A stretch of DNA of 64,000 bases from Phycisphaeraceae bacterium D3-23 (GTDB taxonomy: Bacteria; Planctomycetota; Phycisphaerae; Phycisphaerales; Phycisphaeraceae). The stretch is taken from assembly GCA_039555135.1 (NCBI GenBank), contig CP114179.1:3844001-3908000 (forward strand). The letters run 5' to 3'. Positions 8,258 through 17,087 of this stretch are shown in pieces. A program made the position numbers and the translations under genes. Position 1 is the first letter of the stretch. The number at the start of each line of letters is the position of its first letter. Under the pieces are notes generated by a model. The model saw only the letters and a program-made list of their open reading frames with translations. It was not told the DNA's origin and searched no databases.

Positions 8258-9001
8258 TTAGTTCGGGCGGGCCTGGAGGTTGCCGGGGTTGGCGCCGTGG
8301 CGGACGCTGTATTCGACCTCGTCGTCGTCGGTGAGGATGTGGTCGCCGGAGGGTACATTGGCCCAGGCGACGGAGCCGTCGACGCGTGCCGAGTTGGTTC
8401 CTTCGGGCTGTAGGCCGCCGTTGCTGCTGCCTTTGGCGTGTGGCACGATGAACCAGTTGGACGTCTCGGTGCTGCCCAGCGTGAGGTCGGTCCACAGCAC
8501 GGTGCCGGGGTCGTCCTCGAGGGTCCGAGGCGGGGGCAGCGTCCCGCCCCAGCGCCAGTCGTCGGGCACATGCGCCAGGTAGTAGTAGCCCCACATATAG
8601 ACGGGATCGGAGCCCTCGGTGAAGGGCCAGGAGTTCTCGGGGTTCCAGTCCATCGACGGGCAGTACATGAAATCTGAGCCGTGCTCGATCGTGTAGTCGT
8701 CGAGGTAGTCCACCCAGAGGTCGCGTGAATCGAACGGGGTCGACCACGGCGCGACGCGGTGTGCCTCGTTGCCGTGGGTGCTCGTCAGGAGCAGGCCCCG
8801 GCGTTCGGGCCAGATGCCCTTGTGGTCTGTGGCTGCGGCGTTCCCGGCGATCCCTAGCTGCTTGAGGTTCGAAGCGCACTTGGTCCGCTGGGCCCCGACT
8901 TTGGCCGCCCCTAACGCCGGAAGGAGGATGGCGATCATGAGCGCGATGATCGAGATGACCACTAGAAGCTCGATCAGGGTAAAGGCGCGTCGGCGCTGCA
9001 T
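8258..9001 (-). CDS. Prepilin-type N-terminal methylation domain protein (second copy)
   Basis: A 247-residue pseudopilin-like protein. The leader MQRRRA is followed by [19 protein letters not shown], almost identical to the protein at 3630-4505. The rest of the sequence is quite different: Trp-rich, with phrases such as [15 protein letters not shown] and ARVDGSVAW near the end. The tail [11 protein letters not shown] keeps the His but not a clear H-x9-DG. It is the last gene of the LacI > PEP-CTERM > SGNH > prepilin-type run. The leader predicts inner-membrane insertion and prepilin peptidase processing. Confidence 0.86.
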   Translation of the reverse strand: MQRRRAFTLIELLVVISIIALMIAILLPALGAAKVGAQRTKCASNLKQLGIAGNAAATDHKGIWPERRGLLLTSTHGNEAHRVAPWSTPFDSRDLWVDYLDDYTIEHGSDFMYCPSMDWNPENSWPFTEGSDPVYMWGYYYLAHVPDDWRWGGTLPPPRTLEDDPGTVLWTDLTLGSTETSNWFIVPHAKGSSNGGLQPEGTNSARVDGSVAWANVPSGDHILTDDDEVEYSVRHGANPGNLQARPN

Positions 9002-9163
9002 GGGGATGCTCCAGTCCAGGTACGTCGGGTCAAGCGAAATCGTGAGCCGTCGAGGCGGTTCGAGTCAGGAATCGGCCACCCGCTACGTTGGTGCGGGCAG
9101 CCGCTGGGTGGAGTCAAAACCCTCTTCCCGCAACACGCGGGAAAAGGGCAAAGGAGGAAGCAG
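9002..9163 (-). promoter_or_regulatory. Candidate structured 5' leader (copy 2) of a prepilin-type gene
   Basis: Second copy of the leader. On the minus strand the order is CTTCCTCCTT (9151-9160), a hairpin TTCCCGC/GCGGGAA, then the core stem-loop at 9073-9103. In the core CGGC pairs with GCCG, then a UG/UG internal loop, CCCGC pairs with GCGGG, and the loop is ACCAACGUA. Against copy 1 the outer stem changes from CGAU/GUCG to CGGC/GCCG and the inner from UCCGC to CCCGC, so pairing is kept. GGAG stands eight bases before the ATG in both copies. The 5' end overlaps the tail of the SGNH gene. Confidence 0.55.
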
Positions 9164-10853
9164 GTTCAGGCGGATTTGGGCGAATCGTGAAGGTGGCCGA
9201 GTCGGGATCCAGCAGCCCCAGCGGGTTGGGTTCGGCGGGGGCAGACAAGGCCTCGACGAGGGCCTGGCTGATGAGGTCGGCGAGCAGCTCGTTGCCCCGG
9301 GCATTGGGGTGGACACCGTCGTAGGTCAGGATGCCCGAGTCCTTGAACATCAACGAACCATCGAGTTGCAGTTCGGCGTTGTGGTTCATCGCGTAGGCGA
9401 TGTAGGCCGCACGGAGATCGACGAAGGCCGCGTCATTTGCGTCGGCGACCTCGCGCATGATCTGGGTGTAAGCGTCTAGTTTCGCGTCGTCGCCGTTACT
9501 GCCGTCGGGCTTCTCGAAGTGGACTGTCGGCGCAGCGAAGACCAGTGCGACCCCCGCGGCGTCGGCCTGGTCGGCGAGGTCCTGGAGCCCGGTGCGGAAC
9601 GCCTCACGCGTCGTGCCACGCCACCAAACATCGTTGACACCGATGAATACGATGGCGATGTCGGCGCCGTCCTCGGCGATGACGTCGGCGAAGCCGGCCT
9701 GCGCGGTGTTGCCCGGGAACCCCGCGTCGGGCGAGCCATCACGGACCTGTACCACGCCGCCGCCGTTGATGCCGCGATTAATGACCCGGATGCCGAGGCC
9801 CTGCGTGCCTTCGCCGTCGGCCAGCGCGGTGCGGATCAGCGTCAGGTAGTTGTCCTGCCAGGTGATCGAGTCGCCGAACACGCTGAGGGTCGTGCCGGCG
9901 GTGAGCGGGGTGTCGGCGGCCGTGAGATTCTCTCGGCCCGCGACGTTGTACAACGCCTCACGCGCGGCGCGTGCATCGGGCGAGACATCGAAAGGCGGAT
10001 CAACCGGCTCGACCCGCGCGTCGGGCGTGAGAGAGCCGTCCGCGCCGATTGCGGCGCGGTAGAGACCCGGGTCCCAGCCCTTGGGATCGATGAACCCGAC
10101 GCTCGCGACCTGCGCCTGGGTCAGGCCCGTGTGGTCGGAGCCGAATGCGACGGTGTGGCTGTCGGCACCCGCCCAATTTCGGATGAGCAGCGTGTCGCCC
10201 GCACCCCACGCCTGCTGGCTGCTGTCGGCGAAGTGGACTTGGCTGTTGCCTTCGCCCAGGTCGAGATCGCCCCGGCCGTCGATCGCGAGTGCTCCGAAAG
10301 TGTCGCTGTGGCCGAGCATGTGGAGCGCGAAGGTCGATGCGCCGGTGGTGATGGATGAGTTGTCGTTGACCTGGTGGTCGCTGCGCCAGGCGAGCACGGC
10401 CCGGTGGTCGGGGTCGTCGCTGCCCAGCGTGATCGGACCGGCCAACGCATCGACGCCGTCGGCCTTGCCGAGGTTGATCGAGCCCCGCACGAGGTGGACG
10501 CCGGTCATCGTGTTCGCGGTGTTGCCGCCGAGCCAGATGTCGGCGGATGGCCACCACGCTGCGTCGGATCGGCCGACGACGCGGAGTGTGCCCGGCCCGG
10601 TGAATGTGCCGGTGTAGGTCTGCTTGTTGCCGTCGCCGGTGTTGAGGGTGAACTCGAAGCCGTTGAGGTCGACATCGACGGGGGAGTCGACGCTGTGCCA
10701 GAGGGTTGTGGTGTCGCCGATGAGCCGGGCGGTGTTGCCATCGCCCGTGGCATCGTTGAGGTGGGTGTCTAAGCTGCCGCGCAGGTCAGCGACGTCGGCC
10801 AAGGCGAGGGCCGACAGCGAACACAGGACAAGCGCAGGTGCGAAGATTTTCAT
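9114..10853 (-). CDS. Secreted SGNH/GDSL-type esterase with N-terminal beta domain
   Basis: A 579-residue secreted protein. A signal peptide (MKIFAPALVLCSLSALALAD) is followed by a Gly/Asp-rich repetitive beta region of about 270 residues that resembles autotransporter-type or adhesin repeats. An SGNH hydrolase domain follows: block I FGDSITW, block II around NRGINGGG, block III IVFIGVNDVWW, and block V DGVHPN. SGNH enzymes usually remove acyl groups from glycans or lipids. I start at 10853 because this ATG begins the signal peptide. The C-terminal 20 or so residues read through the conserved leader element of the next gene, so the true stop region is shared. Confidence 0.85.
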   Translation of the reverse strand: MKIFAPALVLCSLSALALADVADLRGSLDTHLNDATGDGNTARLIGDTTTLWHSVDSPVDVDLNGFEFTLNTGDGNKQTYTGTFTGPGTLRVVGRSDAAWWPSADIWLGGNTANTMTGVHLVRGSINLGKADGVDALAGPITLGSDDPDHRAVLAWRSDHQVNDNSSITTGASTFALHMLGHSDTFGALAIDGRGDLDLGEGNSQVHFADSSQQAWGAGDTLLIRNWAGADSHTVAFGSDHTGLTQAQVASVGFIDPKGWDPGLYRAAIGADGSLTPDARVEPVDPPFDVSPDARAAREALYNVAGRENLTAADTPLTAGTTLSVFGDSITWQDNYLTLIRTALADGEGTQGLGIRVINRGINGGGVVQVRDGSPDAGFPGNTAQAGFADVIAEDGADIAIVFIGVNDVWWRGTTREAFRTGLQDLADQADAAGVALVFAAPTVHFEKPDGSNGDDAKLDAYTQIMREVADANDAAFVDLRAAYIAYAMNHNAELQLDGSLMFKDSGILTYDGVHPNARGNELLADLISQALVEALSAPAEPNPLGLLDPDSATFTIRPNPPEPASSFALFPRVAGRGF

Positions 10854-10954
10854 CGTGATCTCAGGGCGGCATGCGGAAGCAGTCATGCCGGTTCGGTCGT
10901 CGATGCAAACTGCCCGGCCGCGTTCAGGCGGCCGGGCAGGAAGGTTGTGGCGGA

Positions 10955-11668
10955 TTAGGCGCGTCGTCGTCGGACGATCAGGAGGCCGCCCAGACCGAGC
11001 AGCGCGAGCGAGCCGGGTTCGGGGATGTCGACGATCTGGATGGCGCTGATGCCGTCGTTTCCGGCGGCGTCGAGCGAGACGGTCAGCGTGTCGCCGGAGA
11101 TGCCGGTGAACACCGCGTAGTTGGACTGGTTCGAGCCGTCGTTGAGGACGTAGCCGGTCGCGGAGAACGCGTCGTTCGAGGCGATGGTCTGCGTGCTGCC
11201 GTTGACGTCGAGCGTGCCGCCGCCGTTAAAGTTCCACTCGTTGTTGCCGTAGTACACGATGACGGTGTAGCCGTCTGCGGCGTGGTCGTTGACGTTTGCG
11301 AAGGTGATGACCGGGTCGGTGTCGGCGAAGTCGGCGAGCAGGGTCTGGTCCGGGGTGGCGCTCTCGAAGTAGGACCAGCTGTTGTTGGTGCTCTGCGACC
11401 ACGAGACGACATCGACATCGGTCGCACCGCCCGCGCTGTTGACCAGGTCATTGAGGGGGACGCTGCCCGGGCCCTGTCCGCTGCTGCTGTGGTTGTTCCA
11501 GTTCGCCTGCTCCCAGCCCGGTGCGCCGGCGGTGTCGCCTGCGCCGAGTGCGATGCCCTGCTGGCCGACCATGTTCCAGCCGATGATGTGGTCGGCCGAC
11601 GCGGTACCGGCGGTGAGGGTCGAGACGAGGCCGAGGGTGGCGAGTGCGAGTGTCTTGTGTCCAAACAT
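10955..11668 (-). CDS. Secreted PEP-CTERM anchored protein
   Basis: A 237-residue exported protein. The signal peptide begins MFGHKTLALATLGL and ends near TASA|D. The body is Asn/Asp/Thr-rich and beta-like, and the sorting tail is IPEPGSLALLGLGGLLI with a terminal Arg cluster. GGAG stands eight bases before the ATG at 11668, which decides the start over an upstream in-frame ATG. It lies between the LacI regulator and the SGNH esterase in the same direction, so all may answer to one sugar signal. Confidence 0.85.
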   Translation of the reverse strand: MFGHKTLALATLGLVSTLTAGTASADHIIGWNMVGQQGIALGAGDTAGAPGWEQANWNNHSSSGQGPGSVPLNDLVNSAGGATDVDVVSWSQSTNNSWSYFESATPDQTLLADFADTDPVITFANVNDHAADGYTVIVYYGNNEWNFNGGGTLDVNGSTQTIASNDAFSATGYVLNDGSNQSNYAVFTGISGDTLTVSLDAAGNDGISAIQIVDIPEPGSLALLGLGGLLIVRRRRA

Positions 11669-11802
11669 GTCAAATCTCCAGAGAAAAAGGGGGAAATCAG
11701 TGGTTGCCGTGAGCACACGCTCGCGGCGGTCCCGGGGGTGGTTGAGTCGTGAGTTCGTTTGGCACGGCGCGTTTCATGCCAGGGGGCCTTCCTTCGGTCG
11801 CG

Positions 11803-12918
11803 CTAGTGCGTTGCACGGGCCACGTCACTCGACGCGGCGGGCTGGGTCTTGGGTGGTGCGGTGGTGGCGTGGTCTCGGAGCGGGCAGGCGAACTGCATCC
11901 GGCAGGGCTCGGCGTCGGGTTCGAGGATGCGGTGGATCAGCTGCTTGACCGCAGCCTTGCCCATCTCGGGCCGGGGCAGGTAGGTCGTCGTCAGCGGTGG
12001 CATGCCCAGCGTCACGGGCTCGGAATCGTCGAAGCCGGTGATCGAGAGATCGCCCGGGACGCTGAGCCCCGCCGCGACGAGGCCGCGGTGGAGCTGATTG
12101 CCCGGCCAGTCCGAGGAGCACACCCACGCGGTCACGCCCCCCTGCGTGGCCGCGTAGGCCTGTTCGATGTGGCCGGCCCATGCTTCGTCGTGGCCCTCTT
12201 CCATCAGCGGGGCCTCGGCGATATCGATCACCGCCGATGGGTCGTAGCCCAGGTCGAAGCGAGACAGCCCGTTGACGTACCCGGCGAATCGTTCGGTCGA
12301 CCAACTCAGCGAGTGACACTTGCCAAAAAAGCCGATACGCCGGTGGCCCAGCCCATGCAGGTGCGCGATCAGGTCGGCGACGGCCCCGTTGTGGTCCAGC
12401 CCGATCTGGTCGATCTGGATATCCGGGATCGTGAATGGCAGCACCACACACGGCGCGATCGCGTTGAGCTTGCGGATCACATCGGGCGACCACTGGCCCA
12501 TAACGAGCAGCCCCGACAAGCTGCCGTTGCGCAGCGCGGGTGACTGGTTGGCGGGGTCGAGGATCGCGTGGTCATCGACTGAGTGGAGGATTTCCTGGGG
12601 CACGAGCGTGACGTTGAGGTCGGACGCCACGCCGGCGATCGCTTCGAAGTATGAGCTCGGGACCGCGAAGCTTCCGGGCTGGTACGACGAGCGCGCCAGG
12701 ACGCCGATGAACCTGTGCTGATGCACCACACCGGCCTGTCGATTCAATTTTTTCGTCCGCTCCGCGAGGTAGCCGAGTTTGGTCGCGGTCTCGACCACTT
12801 TCAACCGTGTTGCTTCGCTGACCCCGTTTTCGTTGCTCAGGGCCTTGGAAACCGTGGCCACGGAGACCTTGAGGCGGTCCGCGATCATCTGCTGATTGAC
12901 TTTGACGGCTGGCGGCAT
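11803..12918 (-). CDS. LacI-family transcriptional regulator
   Basis: A 371-residue LacI/GalR-type regulator. The N-terminal helix-turn-helix reads MIADRLKVSVATVSKALSNE with the hinge LKVVETATKLGY, then a periplasmic-binding-like sugar domain with family phrases HGLGHRRIGFFGK, AWVCSSDWPG and DLSITGFDD. It heads the run PEP-CTERM > SGNH esterase > prepilin-type protein and likely controls it. Its own promoter seems to overlap the start, so the transcript may be leaderless and autoregulated. The inducer cannot be read from the sequence. Confidence 0.92.
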   Translation of the reverse strand: MPPAVKVNQQMIADRLKVSVATVSKALSNENGVSEATRLKVVETATKLGYLAERTKKLNRQAGVVHQHRFIGVLARSSYQPGSFAVPSSYFEAIAGVASDLNVTLVPQEILHSVDDHAILDPANQSPALRNGSLSGLLVMGQWSPDVIRKLNAIAPCVVLPFTIPDIQIDQIGLDHNGAVADLIAHLHGLGHRRIGFFGKCHSLSWSTERFAGYVNGLSRFDLGYDPSAVIDIAEAPLMEEGHDEAWAGHIEQAYAATQGGVTAWVCSSDWPGNQLHRGLVAAGLSVPGDLSITGFDDSEPVTLGMPPLTTTYLPRPEMGKAAVKQLIHRILEPDAEPCRMQFACPLRDHATTAPPKTQPAASSDVARATH

Positions 12919-12924
12919 AAGTCG

Positions 12925-12952
12925 AGTATACCGCTGCGAGAAAAATATTCAA
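12925..12952 (-). promoter_or_regulatory. Likely lacI-type gene promoter, possibly leaderless
   Basis: On the minus strand TTGAAT (12947-12952), 16 bases, TATACT (12925-12930). The -10 ends only six bases before the ATG at 12918, so transcription would begin at or next to the start codon. Two AT-rich near-repeats (AGAAAAATATT near 12939 and AGAAAATATTT near 12972) lie across and upstream of it and could be operators. Confidence 0.4.
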
Positions 12953-13116
12953 CGTGGGAAGCGAAAATTAAGAAAATATTTCGTTGCGGCCGTAGCTGGC
13001 TTTGGGCGGGCATTGCAAAACACGATCGGTGCTCTGGGAGCCACAATCGATGGGCCGTCTTGGAAGTCGGAGGAAGCAGTGGGCGCGCCGGTGGGCAGGG
13101 CTTGGGGTGCCGGCGG

Positions 13117-14322
13117 TCAGTCGGTGGTGAGAGCGGTTTCATGGACCTCGCCGTCGGTCGTCCTGATGACGACACGGTAGGTGGAGCTGCCGGCGAGTTG
13201 GATGGTGACGGTCCGATCGCCCATGCGAGGTCGTGGCCGGGCGACGAGTTCGCCGGCCCAGTAGACGAAGATTTGGGCGATGTCGCCGCCGGTCCCGCCG
13301 CCGTTTTGGGTGTCTGGGATATCGATCTCGACATCGACCGGTTCGCTGTAGAAGCGCGTGACGTTGAGGGCGGGGACGTAGGTGATGTTGAGGTCCCAGA
13401 CGAGCGGGAAGTGGGTCGCGGTCTGGCGGGTGCAGGCCGCGTAGACGCTGTGGTGCCAGTGGTCGGGGTCGGTCATGTTTTGGCAGCGGTCGTTAACCCA
13501 GTCGTCGTCGCGGGCGTCGGAGTTGGTGCCGCCGACGTTGTACCAGCGGTCGGCGAAGACTTCGACCCAGTTGTGGTTGCCCTGGATCTCGGTCCAGAGG
13601 GGGACGCCGACGATGCGGGCGGGGATACCGACGGCGCGGCAGGCGTCGGTCATGAGGATGGAGAGCCCGGTGCACGAGGCGTAGCCCGCTTCGATGGATT
13701 CGTAGGGGGACTGGTCGGGCTTGGGCCGGCGGCGCGCGTGGAAGTAGACCTGGAAGTGGTCGTTGAGATTGTCATTGAGCCAGTTGGTGGCGTCGAGGAC
13801 ATTGTCGAACTTCCAGCATTCTTCGCGGAGCTGGTCGTAGAAGTCTTGTCGCCAGTCGTCGCGGCGCTCATTGAGCGAGGCGAAGGGGAGGATGTATTGG
13901 AAGAACTGCTCTTCGGTGACTTGGCCGTGCCACGGCGCGTTGTGCCAGGCGTCGTAGGCGAGGGCGACGTTTTCGAGGAGGAACTCGGCGGTGACGGATT
14001 GCAGGTCGCGGTCGGGGAGGTTGGCGAGGAGGAAGGCGACGGCGGGGAGGTGCTCGTCGGTGGCGTCTCGCACTGCCGAGAGGAGCTCGGCCTGATTGTC
14101 GCCTGCTTTTTCGAGGGCGCTGCGGAGGGTCCGTTGGTCGCTTCGCGGAAGTCGTTCCAGGATTTCGCGGGCGTTGAGTTGGGTCTCGGCCGCCTCCACG
14201 GCGTCGGCGGCTGCCGCCGCGGCATCGACGTTTTGAGATGCCGCGGCATCGGCTTGGGCGTCGGTGGGGGTTGAGCAGACGAGACCGAAGACGACGAGGG
14301 GCAGCGTGAGGAATCGGTACAT
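13117..14322 (-). CDS. Exported transglutaminase-like cysteine protein
   Basis: A 401-residue protein with a signal peptide (MYRFLTLPLVVFGLVCSTPTDA), an Ala-rich linker and a helical region. A transglutaminase-core domain follows: the nucleophile sits in GYASCTGLSILM, the His in GNHNWVEVF, and an Asp-containing W-N-V-G-G segment follows. Proteins of this type act as proteases, amidases or structural modules in the envelope. The C-terminal 90 residues look like a beta-sandwich. It lies between the LacI cluster and the sulfatase, all on the minus strand, but 198 bases separate it from the LacI gene. Confidence 0.85.
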   Translation of the reverse strand: MYRFLTLPLVVFGLVCSTPTDAQADAAASQNVDAAAAAADAVEAAETQLNAREILERLPRSDQRTLRSALEKAGDNQAELLSAVRDATDEHLPAVAFLLANLPDRDLQSVTAEFLLENVALAYDAWHNAPWHGQVTEEQFFQYILPFASLNERRDDWRQDFYDQLREECWKFDNVLDATNWLNDNLNDHFQVYFHARRRPKPDQSPYESIEAGYASCTGLSILMTDACRAVGIPARIVGVPLWTEIQGNHNWVEVFADRWYNVGGTNSDARDDDWVNDRCQNMTDPDHWHHSVYAACTRQTATHFPLVWDLNITYVPALNVTRFYSEPVDVEIDIPDTQNGGGTGGDIAQIFVYWAGELVARPRPRMGDRTVTIQLAGSSTYRVVIRTTDGEVHETALTTD

Positions 14323-14428
14323 GTTGGGCAGGCCTGTTTAGGAGGGGCGCGGGGTGGCTGGTAACGCGGGCTGAAGCCAGCTCCGCCAGGGGGCGGGTTG
14401 GATTGTAGGTCGGTTTGCGGCGAATGCG

Positions 14429-15910
14429 TCAGCGCGGTTCTTCGACCGGCACGTACTCGTCGTAGTTCTTTGCCGAGGGGCCAAACCAGTAGGGCAAGGT
14501 CTGGAAGTGCTGGAAGGTCGGCATGGAGCGCTCGAAGTCGAAGAGCAGTCGGTAGAGTTCTTCGGTGCGGTCGAGATGTTTGTGGGCCATGTCGGTCGAT
14601 TCGCCGAGGTCGGTGGCGAGGGTGAAGAGCTGGGCCGGGCGGTGGGCGAGGCGGATAAGCTTGTCGTTGCCGTTGACGAGCACGGCGGCCTGGCCTTGCA
14701 GTCGCCAGAACAATGCGCGGTCGGGGGTCGGCTCGCCGGTGATGAGGTGGTCGAGGATATTGATGCCGTCGTAGATGCGGGGTTGTTCGTTGCGGCCGCT
14801 GCCGTCGGTGAGTTCGAGGGCTTCGCCGCCGCACGCGGCGAGGAGGGTGGGCAGGAGGTCAAGGGTCGAGACGACGCCGTTGTAGGTGGTGTCACCGGCG
14901 GGGATACGGTCGGGCCAGGTCGCGATAAACGGGACGCGGACGCCGCCTTCGCGGAGGTTTCCTTTGCTGCCCGAGAGGACGCCGTTCCACGAGGCGTTGG
15001 TGTTGCGTGCGCCGCCGTTGTCGCTGAAGAAGATGATGAGGGTGTTGTCGTATTGGCCGGTGGCTTTGAGGTGTTCGACGACCCGGCCGATGCCGCGGTC
15101 CAGCGCGTGGACCATCGCGCAGTAGGTGCGTCGTTTCTCGTTCTCGATATGCGCGTAGTGTGCGAGGTCGGCGTCGGTCGCCTGCATCGGCGTGTGCGGC
15201 GCGTTGTAGGCGAGGTAGAGGAACCAGGGCGGGTTCGTGCCGCGCTCACCGCGCTGCGCAAACAGCATCGTCCGTTCGATGAACCCGATCGCTTCATCGG
15301 TGAAAAAGTCGGTCACGTAGTTGCTGGAGAACTCGGTGACGGCTTCGCCGTTGCGCTCGATCTGGTTTCGGCCGCGGTTGAGGAAGTAGGTGTGCCCGCC
15401 GCCGCGCATGCCGCAGAAGTAGTCGAAGCCGCGCTCGGTGGGGTAGTGCTCGTCGAACATGCCCAGGTGCCACTTGCCCACCGCGCCGGTGTGGTAGCCG
15501 TTCGCACGGAGGTGGTCGGCCAGTGTCGCCTCGCTGGGGTGCAGGCCGTAGAACACCTGGCGGGTGTGAGTGGTCTCCTCGTCCCAGTGCGCGTTGAGGT
15601 TGGTCTCGAATCCGATACGGCAGGGGTGTCGGCCGGTGATGAGCCCCGACCGGCTTGGCGGCGCGCAGACGCTGGAGGTGACGTAGGCCTGGTCGCAGAG
15701 TCGGCCGTCGGCGGCGAGCGCGTCGAGGTGGGGGGTCTGGATGACGGCGGTGCCGGTACAGCCCAGGTCGCCGTAGCCCATGTCGTCGGCGATGATGAGC
15801 AGGATGTTGGGCGGGGGGGCGGCGGCGCCCTGTTGTGCGGCGGCGCGCGGCGCGAACAGGAGGGTTAGGGCCAAGGCGGCGAGCGTGGCGATGGGTCGGT
15901 GTATCTTCAT
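14429..15910 (-). CDS. Exported sulfatase (arylsulfatase family)
   Basis: Formylglycine-dependent sulfatase of 493 residues with a signal peptide ending near AAAQ. The metal-binding N-terminus is ILLIIADDMGYGDLG. The formylglycine signature CAPPSRSGLITGRHP (C-x-P-S-R) marks the residue to be oxidised. Downstream come GKWHLG, the APHTPM stretch and the metal ligands FFSDNGG. Planctomycetes carry many such enzymes to desulfate marine polysaccharides. No formylglycine-generating enzyme gene is adjacent. The substrate is unknown. Confidence 0.93.
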   Translation of the reverse strand: MKIHRPIATLAALALTLLFAPRAAAQQGAAAPPPNILLIIADDMGYGDLGCTGTAVIQTPHLDALAADGRLCDQAYVTSSVCAPPSRSGLITGRHPCRIGFETNLNAHWDEETTHTRQVFYGLHPSEATLADHLRANGYHTGAVGKWHLGMFDEHYPTERGFDYFCGMRGGGHTYFLNRGRNQIERNGEAVTEFSSNYVTDFFTDEAIGFIERTMLFAQRGERGTNPPWFLYLAYNAPHTPMQATDADLAHYAHIENEKRRTYCAMVHALDRGIGRVVEHLKATGQYDNTLIIFFSDNGGARNTNASWNGVLSGSKGNLREGGVRVPFIATWPDRIPAGDTTYNGVVSTLDLLPTLLAACGGEALELTDGSGRNEQPRIYDGINILDHLITGEPTPDRALFWRLQGQAAVLVNGNDKLIRLAHRPAQLFTLATDLGESTDMAHKHLDRTEELYRLLFDFERSMPTFQHFQTLPYWFGPSAKNYDEYVPVEEPR

Positions 15911-16239
15911 AGCGGAGTAGAATATCAGGGCACCCAGGCCCTCACGGTCGCGGCTCGTCAGGACTTGTCATACACCTTCTTTGGCTGTGCATCGTTTTAA
16001 GAATGCGCGGCAGTCTCGACTTGCCCGGCTGTTAAGCTGCGCAGCTTGGGAGCCGTACGATGTGCTGGTTGATTTGTCGGGCCTGTGGCGGGTGAGATGA
16101 ATACGTAAGTTGTCACGGATAATCTTGACAATAGGGCTGTTTTCGGCCATGATTAGGGGTTATGGAACCGCCGTGTCGCGGGGCCAGGAGATCACCAAGC
16201 CGCTGTGTCGCACGGCGGCGGAGAGAAGAAAAGAACATT
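15911..16239. other. 329-base divergent intergenic region
   Basis: Lies between the sulfatase (minus) and a PEP-CTERM gene (plus). It holds a promoter candidate for the latter (16125-16153) and a purine-rich GGAGAGAAGAAAAG just before its start. I see no gene or repeat family member in the rest. Confidence 0.5.
16125..16153 (+). promoter_or_regulatory. Candidate promoter of the PEP-CTERM gene at 16240
   Basis: TTGACA at 16125-16130, 17 bases, CATGAT at 16148-16153. The -35 is perfect; the -10 is moderate. The leader would be about 80 bases. Confidence 0.4.
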
Positions 16240-16911
16240 ATGAACCAAGTCCTTAAGTTCGCCATGGGTGTCGTTTCAGCCGGGGTCGCCGGGGGTGCCA
16301 TGGCGGGTCCGGTTTCGGGCCAAGCCAACCTCGCCGACTTGATCGACAACGACGGCTCGGTCATCGTCGGCGACAAGCTGTTCTCCAATTTTGACTACGT
16401 CGCGGGCGGCGACATGCCCGACGCCTCGGGCGTGACCGTCGTGGACTTGGTCGACGGCTTTGGCAACTTCGGCATCCAGTTCCAGGGCGCGTTCATGGAC
16501 CTCGCCGGCGGCGGCGCGTCCGACGCGCTGATCACCTTCGACGTTACCGTGCTCGATCCGAACTTCGAGATCTCGAGCGCCCTGCTTGCCGGCGACTTGG
16601 CGATCGTCAATGGCTCGGGCGGCAGCTCGTTTGGCGGGGTCACCGAATCGTTCCTGACCGCGAACGCCAGCGACACGCTCTCCATCTTTACGGGCACAGC
16701 AGGCACGCAGCTCAGCGACTCGGTCTCGTTCCTCCAGCCGGTCTCGACACTCACGGTCCAGAAGGACATCATCCTCTTCGCGCAAGACGGCGATGCCGAC
16801 GCGGTGACGATCTCGACCATCGACCAGTCCTTCGAGCAGATCCCCGAGCCCGGTTCGCTGGCGCTGCTCGGGCTAGGCGCGTTGGCGATGGTCCGCCGAC
16901 GCCGCGGCTAA
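16240..16911 (+). CDS. Secreted PEP-CTERM anchored protein
   Basis: A 223-residue exported protein. The signal peptide runs MNQVLKFAMGVVSAGVAGGAMA, and the body has few charges apart from Asp. The sorting tail is IPEPGSLALLGLGALAM with a terminal Arg cluster. I start at 16240 because it begins the signal peptide. It is followed by another PEP-CTERM gene in the same direction, 176 bases away. Confidence 0.82.
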   Translation: MNQVLKFAMGVVSAGVAGGAMAGPVSGQANLADLIDNDGSVIVGDKLFSNFDYVAGGDMPDASGVTVVDLVDGFGNFGIQFQGAFMDLAGGGASDALITFDVTVLDPNFEISSALLAGDLAIVNGSGGSSFGGVTESFLTANASDTLSIFTGTAGTQLSDSVSFLQPVSTLTVQKDIILFAQDGDADAVTISTIDQSFEQIPEPGSLALLGLGALAMVRRRRG

Positions 16912-17087
16912 GCGGCCTTCGCCGGGGGGCTGGCAAAGGTCTGACACGGCACGCACAATCGATCGATGTAACACTCGGCGGCATACCCGTACAGGTCTGA
17001 CCTGCGGCGGGTTGGCAACGGAGCAGAAACGGACCTGCTCGCTTTTCGGAGGCGTTTCCGACGGGCGTTTTTTCAAGGAGAATTGAA

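Noticed and set aside
9055-9070. GGTTCGAGTC resembling a tRNA T-loop
   Set aside because: No cloverleaf can be drawn around it: no acceptor or anticodon stem. It lies in the prepilin leader.
14507-15868. A 453-codon frame antisense to the sulfatase
   Set aside because: Shadow of the sulfatase gene. No domain or start signal.
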